A stretch of DNA of 64,000 bases from Kosakonia cowanii JCM 10956 = DSM 18146. Its GTDB lineage: Bacteria; Pseudomonadota; Gammaproteobacteria; Enterobacterales; Enterobacteriaceae. The notes beneath the pieces are model-generated. The model did not search any database and had not been told where the DNA came from. It was given only the letters and a program-made list of their open reading frames with translations. Made by a program: the position numbers and the translations under genes. Position 1 is the first letter of the stretch. Every line of letters begins with the position of its first letter. The stretch covers positions 372,001 through 436,000 of the forward strand of contig NZ_CP019445.1 in NCBI RefSeq assembly GCF_001975225.1, given 5' to 3'. Shown in pieces: positions 56,992 through 64,000 of this stretch.

Positions 56992-58494
56992 ATGACTATT
57001 TTCGACAAGTATGAAATTTGGTTCGTTATTGGCAGCCAGCACCTGTACGGGCCGGAAGCCCTGAAGCAGGTGACGCATCATGCCGAGCAGGTGGTTAACG
57101 CCCTCAACGCAGAAGCAAAACTGCCCTGCAAACTGACGCTGAAGCCGCTGGGAACCACGCCGGATGAGATTACCGCCATCTGCCGCGATGCCAACTATGA
57201 CGAGAAGTGCGCCGGGCTGGTGGTGTGGCTGCACACCTTCTCGCCAGCGAAAATGTGGATCAACGGCCTCTCTATCCTCAACAAGCCGCTGCTGCAGTTC
57301 CATACCCAGTTCAATGCATCCCTGCCGTGGGACAGCATCGATATGGACTTTATGAACCTCAACCAGACCGCGCACGGCGGCCGCGAATTTGGCTTTATCG
57401 GCGCGCGTATGCGTCAGCAGCACAGCGTGGTAACCGGTCACTGGCAGGATAAACAGGCTCATTCCCGCATCGGTGCGTGGATGCGTCAGGCGGTGTCGAA
57501 ACAGGATACCCGTCACCTGAAAGTGGTGCGCTTTGGCGACAATATGCGTGAAGTAGCGGTAACCGACGGCGATAAAGTGGCCGCGCAGATCAAATTTGGC
57601 TTCTCGGTAAATACCTGGGGCGTGGGCGATCTGGTGCAGGTGGTGAATGCGGTGAGCGACGGCGATATCAATGCGCTGGTCGATGAGTATGAGAGCAGCT
57701 ACCGCCTGACCGCAGCGGCCCAGGTGAACGGCGATAAACGCCAGAACGTAATCGATGCTGCGCGTATCGAGCTTGGCCTGAAACGCTTCTTAGAAGAGGG
57801 CGGCTTCCACGCCTTCACCACTACTTTTGAAGATCTGCACGGCCTGAAACAGCTGCCGGGCCTGGCGGTACAGCGCCTGATGCAGCAGGGCTACGGCTTT
57901 GCCGGCGAAGGCGACTGGAAGACCGCAGCGCTGCTGCGCATTATGAAGGTGATGTCCGGCGGCCTGAACGGCGGCACCTCCTTTATGGAGGATTACACCT
58001 ACCACTTTGAGAATGGCAACGACCTGGTGCTCGGCTCGCATATGCTGGAAGTGTGCCCTTCTATCGCTCTCGACGAGAAACCGACGCTCGATGTGCAGTA
58101 TCTCGGCATCGGCGGCAAGGCCGATCCGGCACGTCTGATCTTCTCCACCAAAACGGGACCGGCGATCAACGCCAGCCTGATCGATCTTGGGGATCGCTTC
58201 CGCCTGCTGGTGAACTGTGTTGAAGCGGTGAAAACGCCGCACGATCTGCCGAACCTGCCGGTGGCGAATGCCCTGTGGAAAGCGCTGCCGGATCTCAACA
58301 CCGCCTCCGAAGCGTGGATCCTCGCCGGTGGCGCGCACCATACCGTCTTTAGCCAGGCGCTGACGCTTGATGATATGCGCCAGTTCAGCGAGCTGCACGG
58401 CATTGAGCTGACGGTGATCGATGAAGATACCCGCCTGCCAGCGTTTAAAGATGCGCTGCGCTGGAACGAGCTCTACTACGGCGCTAAACGCTAA
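56992..58494 (+). CDS. araA: L-arabinose isomerase
   Basis: Manganese-dependent isomerase converting L-arabinose to L-ribulose. The 500 residues equal E. coli AraA, with [25 protein letters not shown] and the catalytic Glu regions [17 protein letters not shown] and [13 protein letters not shown]-rich spacer of 195 bases separates it from araD. Confidence 0.98.
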   Translation: MTIFDKYEIWFVIGSQHLYGPEALKQVTHHAEQVVNALNAEAKLPCKLTLKPLGTTPDEITAICRDANYDEKCAGLVVWLHTFSPAKMWINGLSILNKPLLQFHTQFNASLPWDSIDMDFMNLNQTAHGGREFGFIGARMRQQHSVVTGHWQDKQAHSRIGAWMRQAVSKQDTRHLKVVRFGDNMREVAVTDGDKVAAQIKFGFSVNTWGVGDLVQVVNAVSDGDINALVDEYESSYRLTAAAQVNGDKRQNVIDAARIELGLKRFLEEGGFHAFTTTFEDLHGLKQLPGLAVQRLMQQGYGFAGEGDWKTAALLRIMKVMSGGLNGGTSFMEDYTYHFENGNDLVLGSHMLEVCPSIALDEKPTLDVQYLGIGGKADPARLIFSTKTGPAINASLIDLGDRFRLLVNCVEAVKTPHDLPNLPVANALWKALPDLNTASEAWILAGGAHHTVFSQALTLDDMRQFSELHGIELTVIDEDTRLPAFKDALRWNELYYGAKR

Positions 58495-58506
58495 GCCTAA
58501 GCCCAT

Positions 58507-58678
58507 GCCCGGTGGCACTGCGTTTACCGGGCCTACAAAACCACCACGCCGGATAAGCATCGCGCCATCCGGCAATACAGACAAAACGAACCCGTAGGCC
58601 GGATAAGCCACGCGCCATCCGGCAATACAGACGAAACGAACCCGTAGGCCGGATAAGCAACGCGCCATCCGGCAATAC
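58507..58678. repeat. REP array with 50-bp tandem repeats between araA and araD
   Basis: A first REP-like palindrome (58507-58536, GCCCGGTGG...TTACCGGGCCTAC) is followed by 2.7 copies of a 50-bp unit starting at 58548, 58598 and 58648. Each unit contains a REP stem, GCCGGATAAGC with GCGCCATCCGGC, then CAATACAGACnAAACGAACCCGTAG. Such arrays between operon genes often stabilise upstream mRNA, here araBA relative to araD. Confidence 0.92.
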
Positions 58679-58689
58679 AGGAGAAACCG

Positions 58690-59385
58690 ATGCTCGACGA
58701 TCTCAAACGGCAGGTGCTGGAAGCCAACCTGGCACTGCCAAAACATAATCTGGTCACCCTGACCTGGGGCAACGTCAGCGCCGTCGACCGCACCCGCGGC
58801 GTGCTGGTGATCAAACCCTCCGGCGTCGATTACAGCGCGATGACCGCCGAGGATATGGTGGTGGTCGATATCGCCACCGGCGAGGTGGTTGAAGGGACGA
58901 AAAAGCCCTCTTCCGATACCCCCACCCACCGCTTGCTCTACCAGGCGTTTCCGACCATTGGCGGCATTGTCCACACCCATTCGCGCCACGCCACCATCTG
59001 GGCGCAGGCCGGGCAACCCATTCCGGCGACCGGCACCACCCACGCCGACTACTTCTATGGCGAGATCCCCTGCACCCGCAAAATGCGCGATGAGGAGATC
59101 AACGGTGAATATGAGTGGGAAACGGGCAATGTGATTGTCGAAACCTTCGAGAAAAACGGGATCGACGCGGCGCAGATGCCCGGCGTGCTGGTGCACTCCC
59201 ACGGGCCTTTCGCCTGGGGTAAAAATGCCGATGACGCGGTGCATAACGCCATTGTGCTGGAAGAGGTGGCCTATATGGGCATCTTTAGCCGCCAGCTCAA
59301 TCCGCAGCTGCCTGCCATGCAGCAAACACTGTTGGATAAGCACTATTTACGTAAACACGGCGCGAAAGCCTATTACGGCCAATAG
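58690..59385 (+). CDS. araD: L-ribulose-5-phosphate 4-epimerase
   Basis: Class II aldolase-like zinc enzyme forming D-xylulose 5-phosphate. The 231 residues equal E. coli AraD; zinc ligands lie in [13 protein letters not shown] and [16 protein letters not shown] ribosome site (58680-58683) follows straight after the REP array. The stop abuts the polB LexA box. Confidence 0.98.
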   Translation: MLDDLKRQVLEANLALPKHNLVTLTWGNVSAVDRTRGVLVIKPSGVDYSAMTAEDMVVVDIATGEVVEGTKKPSSDTPTHRLLYQAFPTIGGIVHTHSRHATIWAQAGQPIPATGTTHADYFYGEIPCTRKMRDEEINGEYEWETGNVIVETFEKNGIDAAQMPGVLVHSHGPFAWGKNADDAVHNAIVLEEVAYMGIFSRQLNPQLPAMQQTLLDKHYLRKHGAKAYYGQ

Positions 59386-59401
59386 CTGTATAAAACCACA
59401 G
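59386..59401. promoter_or_regulatory. LexA (SOS) box of polB
   Basis: CTGTATAAAACCACAG fits the SOS consensus CTGT-N8-ACAG exactly and nearly matches the known E. coli polB box. It begins at the base after the araD stop and lies over the polB -35 region. Confidence 0.93.
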
Positions 59402-59413
59402 CATCACCTACCG

Positions 59414-59438
59414 AACCAGGCTATAATCTCGCCTGGTT
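59414..59438 (+). terminator. araBAD hairpin with the polB -10 in its loop
   Basis: AACCAGGC (59414-59421) pairs with GCCTGGTT (59431-59438). The 9-base loop is TATAATCTC, so a perfect -10 TATAAT (59422-59427), positioned to serve polB, sits inside the hairpin. The T-tract after the stem is short (TTTC), so termination of araBAD transcripts may be partial. Confidence 0.65.
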
Positions 59439-59459
59439 TCGGTTGAGTGAGAGCAAACT

Positions 59460-61817
59460 GTGGCGCAGGCGCAAGAAGGCTTTATTTTAACCCGTCACTG
59501 GCGGGATACGCCCAACGGGACGGAGATCGAACTCTGGCTTGCCACGGATAACGGCCCGCTGCGCGTGGTGCTGCCGCCGCAGGAGTCGGTTGCCTTTATT
59601 CCCGCCGAACAGGCCGACAACGCCCGCGCGCTGCTGCGCGATGAGCACAACTGGCGCTTAACGCCCCTCTCCCTCAATGATTTTCACCGCCGTCCCGTAA
59701 TGGGTCTCTACTGCCGCGCCCACCGTCAATTAATGCGTTTTGAGAAGCTGCTGCGCGAAGGCGGCGTTACCGTCTATGAAGGCGATGTCCGCCCGCCGGA
59801 GCGCTATCTGATGGAGCGCTTTATCACCGCTCCGGTGTGGGTCGATGGCGAACCGCGCGGCAATGCGCTGGTCAATGCGCGCCTGAAGCCGAGCCCGCAC
59901 TATCGCCCGCCGCTGAAGTGGGTGTCGCTGGATATTGAAACCACCCGCCACGGTGAACTTTACTGCATCGGCCTTGAGGGCTGCGGCCAGCGCACGGTCT
60001 ATATGCTCGGCCCAGAGAATGGTAATGCGCAGGGGCTCGATTTCGACCTTATCTATGTCGCCAGCCGCCCGCAGCTGCTGGAGAAGCTTAACGCCTGGTT
60101 TGCCGAGCACGATCCCGATGTGCTGATTGGCTGGAACGTGGTGCAGTTCGATTTGAAAGTGCTGCAAAAGAGCGCCGAGCGCTATCGCGTGCCGCTAACC
60201 CTCGGGCGCAACGGCAGCGAGCTGGAGTGGCGCGAGCACGGCTTTAAAAACGGCGTCTTCTTTGCCCAGGCACCGGGCCGCTTGATTATCGACGGCATCG
60301 ACGCGCTGAAGTCCGCCTTCTGGAGCTTCTCCTCCTTCTCGCTGGAATCGGTATCGCGCGAACTGCTCGGCGAGGGCAAAGCGATCGACAACCCGTGGGA
60401 TCGCATGGATGAGATCAACCGCCGCTTCGCCGAAGATAAGCCGGCGCTTGCTACCTATAACCTGAAGGATTGCGAGCTGGTGACGCGTATCTTCCACAAG
60501 ACGGAGATCATGCCCTTTTTGCTGGAGCGTGCGACGGTCAACGGCCTGCCCGCCGACCGCCACGGCGGCTCGGTTGCCGCCTTTAGCCACCTCTATTTTC
60601 CGCGCATGCACCGCGCCGGTTATGTGGCACCCAATCTCGGCGATGTCGCACCACAGGCAAGCCCAGGCGGCTATGTGATGGACTCACGTCCTGGCCTCTA
60701 TGATTCGGTGCTGGTGCTCGATTACAAAAGCCTCTACCCGTCGATCATCCGCACCTTTCTTATCGATCCCGTCGGTCTGATTGAGGGGCTGGCGCAGCCG
60801 GATGCGGCGCACAGCACGGAAGGTTTTCTCGGCGCGTGGTTTTCGCGCGAGAAGCACTGCCTGCCGGAGATTGTCGGGCAGATCTGGCACGGGCGCGATG
60901 AGGCCAAACGGCAGGGCAATAAGCCGCTGTCGCAGGCGCTGAAGATCATTATGAACGCCTTTTACGGCGTGCTCGGCACTACCGCCTGCCGCTTCTTCGA
61001 TCCGAGATTGGCCTCGTCGATCACCATGCGCGGGCACCAGATCATGCTGCAAACCAAAGCGCTGATTGAAGCCGAAGGGTATGACGTGATCTATGGCGAT
61101 ACGGACTCCACCTTCGTCTGGCTTAAACATCAGCACAGCGAAGAGGCGGCGGCGAAAATTGGTCAGCAGCTGGTCGACACGGTTAACCGCTGGTGGACTT
61201 CCCATCTGCAACAGCAGGGGCTGGAGAGCGCGCTGGAGCTGGAGTTCGAAACCCATTTTTGCCGCTTCCTGATGCCGACCATTCGCGGTACGGATCAGGG
61301 GAGCAAAAAGCGCTACGCCGGGATGATTCAGGAGGGCGATACGCAGCGCATGGTGTTTAAAGGCCTTGAGACGGTGCGTACCGACTGGACGCCGCTGGCG
61401 CAGCAGTTCCAGCAGTCGCTCTATCTGCGTATTTTTCGCAACGAGCCCTACCAGGATTATGTCCGCGAGACCATCGCCAGCCTGATGGCGGGCGAACTGG
61501 ATGCGCAGCTGGTCTACCGCAAGCGCCTGCGCCGCCCGCTGGCGGAGTATGAGCGTAATGTGCCGCCGCACGTGCGCGCTGCGCGTCTTGCCGACGAGGA
61601 GAACCAGAAGCGCGGGCGCGCGCCGCAGTACCAGAACCGCGGCACCATTAAGTATCTCTGGACGACGAGTGGTCCGGAACCGGTCGATTACCAGCGCTCG
61701 CCGCTCGATTACGATCACTATTTAACGAAGCAGTTGCAGCCGGTCGCCGATGGGATCCTTCCTTTCCTTGACGATGACTTTGCTACACTGATGACAGGGC
61801 AGCTGGGACTATTCTGA
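59460..61817 (+). CDS. polB: DNA polymerase II
   Basis: SOS-induced B-family polymerase for translesion synthesis and replication restart. It starts at a GTG (59460; [18 protein letters not shown]), as in E. coli, and has 785 residues. Exonuclease motif [11 protein letters not shown], polymerase motifs [25 protein letters not shown] and YGDTDSTF, and the C-terminal clamp-binding end QLGLF are intact. Confidence 0.98.
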   Translation: MAQAQEGFILTRHWRDTPNGTEIELWLATDNGPLRVVLPPQESVAFIPAEQADNARALLRDEHNWRLTPLSLNDFHRRPVMGLYCRAHRQLMRFEKLLREGGVTVYEGDVRPPERYLMERFITAPVWVDGEPRGNALVNARLKPSPHYRPPLKWVSLDIETTRHGELYCIGLEGCGQRTVYMLGPENGNAQGLDFDLIYVASRPQLLEKLNAWFAEHDPDVLIGWNVVQFDLKVLQKSAERYRVPLTLGRNGSELEWREHGFKNGVFFAQAPGRLIIDGIDALKSAFWSFSSFSLESVSRELLGEGKAIDNPWDRMDEINRRFAEDKPALATYNLKDCELVTRIFHKTEIMPFLLERATVNGLPADRHGGSVAAFSHLYFPRMHRAGYVAPNLGDVAPQASPGGYVMDSRPGLYDSVLVLDYKSLYPSIIRTFLIDPVGLIEGLAQPDAAHSTEGFLGAWFSREKHCLPEIVGQIWHGRDEAKRQGNKPLSQALKIIMNAFYGVLGTTACRFFDPRLASSITMRGHQIMLQTKALIEAEGYDVIYGDTDSTFVWLKHQHSEEAAAKIGQQLVDTVNRWWTSHLQQQGLESALELEFETHFCRFLMPTIRGTDQGSKKRYAGMIQEGDTQRMVFKGLETVRTDWTPLAQQFQQSLYLRIFRNEPYQDYVRETIASLMAGELDAQLVYRKRLRRPLAEYERNVPPHVRAARLADEENQKRGRAPQYQNRGTIKYLWTTSGPEPVDYQRSPLDYDHYLTKQLQPVADGILPFLDDDFATLMTGQLGLF

Positions 61818-61905
61818 CCGTGATGCTGCACGAATCGGTCTATACGAACGAAGTTGGTTCCAGTACCATAGCGCCCTTCCTTTTTCTGGCCCCAAATTTA
61901 TCCGC

Positions 61906-61923
61906 CCGCCTGTCGCCAGGCGG
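61906..61923. other. Hairpin in the polB-rapA gap
   Basis: CCGCCTG-TCGC-CAGGCGG is a perfect 7-bp stem 40 bases before the rapA start. It has no T-run and may be a leader structure of rapA or a weak terminator for polB. Confidence 0.4.
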
Positions 61924-61963
61924 TGACGAACTATTGCCTGCAATTAGAGATTAGAGTTCATTT

Positions 61964-64000
61964 ATGCCCTTTACACTTGGTCAACGCTGGATCAGCGATA
62001 CGGAAAGCGAGCTTGGACTTGGTACTGTCGTTGCGATGGACGCGCGCACGGTCACCCTGCTTTTCCCCGCCACCGGTGAAAATCGCTTGTATGCCCGCAG
62101 CGACTCTCCCGTCACGCGCGTCATGTTCAATCCCGGTGACACCATCACCAGTCACGACGGCTGGCAGCTCACCATCGATGAAGTCAACGAAGAGAACGGT
62201 CTGCTCGCCTATACCGGTACGCGTCTTGATACCGGGGAGAGCAACGTGGTGCTGCGTGAAGTGCTGCTCGACAGCAAGCTGGTGTTCAGCAAGCCGCAGG
62301 ATCGTCTTTTCGCCGGGCAGATTGATCGTATGGACCGTTTCGCGCTGCGCTACCGCGCGCGGAAATACCAGAGTGAGCAGTACCGCATGCCGTGGAGCGG
62401 CCTGCGTGGGCAGCGTACGAACCTGATTCCGCACCAGTTGCACATTGCCCATGACGTGGGTCGCCGCCATGCGCCGCGCGTGCTGCTGGCTGATGAAGTG
62501 GGGCTGGGCAAAACCATTGAAGCCGGGATGATCCTGCATCAGCAGCTGCTGGCGGGTGCCGCCGAGCGCGTGCTAATCGTGGTGCCGGAAACCCTGCAAC
62601 ACCAGTGGCTGGTTGAGATGCTGCGCCGCTTCAACCTGCGCTTTGCGCTGTTTGATGACGATCGTTATGCCGAAGCGCAGCACGATAGCGATAACCCGTT
62701 CGAGACCGAACAGCTGGTGATCTGCTCCCTTGATTTCGTGCGCCGCAGCAAGCAGCGTCTCGAACACCTGTGCGATGCCGAGTGGGATCTGCTGGTGGTC
62801 GATGAAGCGCACCACCTGGTGTGGAGCGAAAAAGAGGCGAGCCGCGAATATCTCGCCATTGAACAACTGGCCGAGCGCGTGCCGGGCATTCTGCTGCTGA
62901 CCGCGACGCCGGAACAGCTCGGTATGGAGAGCCACTTTGCGCGTCTGCGCCTGCTCGACCCGAACCGTTTCCATGATTTCGCCCAGTTTGTTGATGAGCA
63001 GCAGAACTACCGCCCGGTAGCCGACGCCGTCGCGCTGCTGCTGGCGGGCGAACGCCTGAGCAATGACGATCTCAATATGCTGAGCGAGCTGGTGGGCGAG
63101 CAGGATATCGAGCCGCTGCTGCAAACCGCGAACAGCGACCGCGACGGCGCTGCCGATGCGCGCCAGGAGCTGATCGCCATGCTGATGGATCGCCACGGCA
63201 CCAGCCGCGTGCTGTTCCGTAACACCCGTAACGGGGTCAAAGGCTTCCCGAAACGCGAACTGCACACGGTGAAACTGCCGCTGCCGACCCAGTACCAGAC
63301 GGCGATTAAAGTCTCCGGCATTATGGGTGCGCGCAAAAGCCAGGAAGAGCGCGCCCGCGATATGCTCTACCCGGAGCAGATCTACCAGGAGTTTGAGGGC
63401 GACAGCGGTACCTGGTGGAACTTCGATCCGCGCGTCGAGTGGCTGATGGGCTACCTCACCAGCCACCGCTCGCAGAAGGTGCTGGTGATCTGCGCCAAAG
63501 CGGCGACCGCGCTGCAGCTGGAGCAGGTTCTGCGCGAGCGCGAAGGTATCCGCGCGGCAGTGTTCCACGAAGGGATGTCGATTATTGAACGCGACCGCGC
63601 GGCGGCCTGGTTCTCGGAAGAGGATAGCGGCGCGCAGGTGCTGCTCTGCTCCGAAATCGGCTCCGAAGGGCGTAACTTCCAGTTCGCCAGCCATCTGGTG
63701 ATGTTCGACCTGCCCTTCAACCCGGATCTGCTCGAACAGCGTATTGGCCGTCTGGATCGTATTGGCCAGGCGCACGACATTCAGATCCACGTGCCATATC
63801 TTGAAAAAACCGCGCAGTCGGTGCTGGTGCGCTGGTATCACGAAGGGCTGGACGCGTTTGAACACACCTGCCCGACCGGCCGCGCCATCTATGACAGCGT
63901 ACACGGCGAGCTGATTAACTACCTGGCCGCACCGGAAAATACCGACGGTTTTGACGAGCTGATTAAAACCTGCCGCGCGCAGCATGATGAGCTGAAAGCG
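61964..64000 (+). CDS. rapA: RNA polymerase-associated ATPase RapA (3' end outside window)
   Basis: Swi2/Snf2-family ATPase that recycles RNA polymerase. The first 679 of about 968 residues are in the window. After [20 protein letters not shown] and the N-terminal Tudor-like domains come Walker [13 protein letters not shown] (about residue 178), the DEAH box [10 protein letters not shown] and LTATPEQLG, and the second RecA lobe with [13 protein letters not shown] and [12 protein letters not shown]. The frame stays open to position 64000. Confidence 0.97.
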   Translation, partial: MPFTLGQRWISDTESELGLGTVVAMDARTVTLLFPATGENRLYARSDSPVTRVMFNPGDTITSHDGWQLTIDEVNEENGLLAYTGTRLDTGESNVVLREVLLDSKLVFSKPQDRLFAGQIDRMDRFALRYRARKYQSEQYRMPWSGLRGQRTNLIPHQLHIAHDVGRRHAPRVLLADEVGLGKTIEAGMILHQQLLAGAAERVLIVVPETLQHQWLVEMLRRFNLRFALFDDDRYAEAQHDSDNPFETEQLVICSLDFVRRSKQRLEHLCDAEWDLLVVDEAHHLVWSEKEASREYLAIEQLAERVPGILLLTATPEQLGMESHFARLRLLDPNRFHDFAQFVDEQQNYRPVADAVALLLAGERLSNDDLNMLSELVGEQDIEPLLQTANSDRDGAADARQELIAMLMDRHGTSRVLFRNTRNGVKGFPKRELHTVKLPLPTQYQTAIKVSGIMGARKSQEERARDMLYPEQIYQEFEGDSGTWWNFDPRVEWLMGYLTSHRSQKVLVICAKAATALQLEQVLREREGIRAAVFHEGMSIIERDRAAAWFSEEDSGAQVLLCSEIGSEGRNFQFASHLVMFDLPFNPDLLEQRIGRLDRIGQAHDIQIHVPYLEKTAQSVLVRWYHEGLDAFEHTCPTGRAIYDSVHGELINYLAAPENTDGFDELIKTCRAQHDELKA

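Noticed and set aside
58548..58680. CRISPR-like regular repeat at the araA-araD junction
   Set aside because: The 50-bp periodicity comes from tandem REP units with near-identical spacers, unlike the unique spacers of CRISPR, and no cas genes are present.
58484..58814. Small minus-strand frames with repeated YCRMARGLSGLRV-like peptides
   Set aside because: These are translations of REP palindromes, a common false gene.
57790..59343. 517-codon minus-strand open frame across araA, the REP array and araD
   Set aside because: It is antisense to two well-conserved genes, in high-GC DNA where long antisense frames are common, and part of its translation is REP sequence.
62573..63985. 470-codon minus-strand open frame inside rapA
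   Set aside because: Antisense to the clearly conserved RapA ATPase domains; no recognisable domain and no ribosome site.

Overview
The window is a 64-kb piece of an enterobacterial chromosome. Its gene order from pdhR to rapA is close to the start (about 0-3 min) of the Escherichia coli K-12 map. The proteins look like those of E. coli, Enterobacter, Kosakonia or Klebsiella. A symporter plus GH43 arabinofuranosidase pair between aroP and ampE, absent from E. coli K-12 at this place, points to the Enterobacter/Kosakonia/Klebsiella group rather than Escherichia. Assignments rest on recognised sequences, motifs, lengths and gene order; no database search was run.

Layout. Positions 1-5115 hold the 5' part of pdhR with its own operator, aroP, and an arabinoside-uptake/hydrolysis pair behind a promoter built like that of araBAD. 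From 5131 to 10774 lie ampE/ampD, nadC, and the type IV pilin genes ppdD-hofB-hofC, with a competence-type CRP site upstream. From 10815 to 17498 lie guaC, coaE-zapD-yacG, mutT, secA and secM. From 17780 to 35699 runs the whole dcw cluster on the minus strand (mraZ-rsmH-ftsL-ftsI-murE-murF-mraY-murD-ftsW-murG-murC-ddlB-ftsQ-ftsA-ftsZ-lpxC), mostly with overlapping or abutting reading frames. Next come cra, ilvIH, leuO and the attenuated leuLABCD operon (36319-46414), then setA, the sRNA gene sgrS and sgrR (46715-49795), the TPP-riboswitch operon thiBPQ (49836-53216), yabI, araC, araBAD, the SOS gene polB and the 5' part of rapA.

How the parts work together. The dcw cluster makes the peptidoglycan precursor and the divisome, with MraZ boxes at its promoter. 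LeuABCD and IlvIH make branched-chain amino acids. AraC controls araBAD, and the sequence suggests that it also controls the distant symporter/arabinofuranosidase pair, so that arabinosides would be taken up, cleaved in the cytoplasm and passed to AraBAD. Small-scale regulation is well represented: SecM arrest peptide, leu attenuator, TPP riboswitch, SgrS RNA, LexA box and PdhR box.

Most of the window is conserved core genome. I found no CRISPR array, insertion sequence, prophage, tRNA or rRNA gene, and no wholly unknown multi-gene system. The points most worth a second look are the AraC/CRP promoter in front of the symporter/GH43 pair, an SgrS gene whose SgrT reading frame appears to have been lost, a 134-bp tandem duplication that copied the 3' end of leuD with its REP sequences, and a 50-bp REP array between araA and araD.
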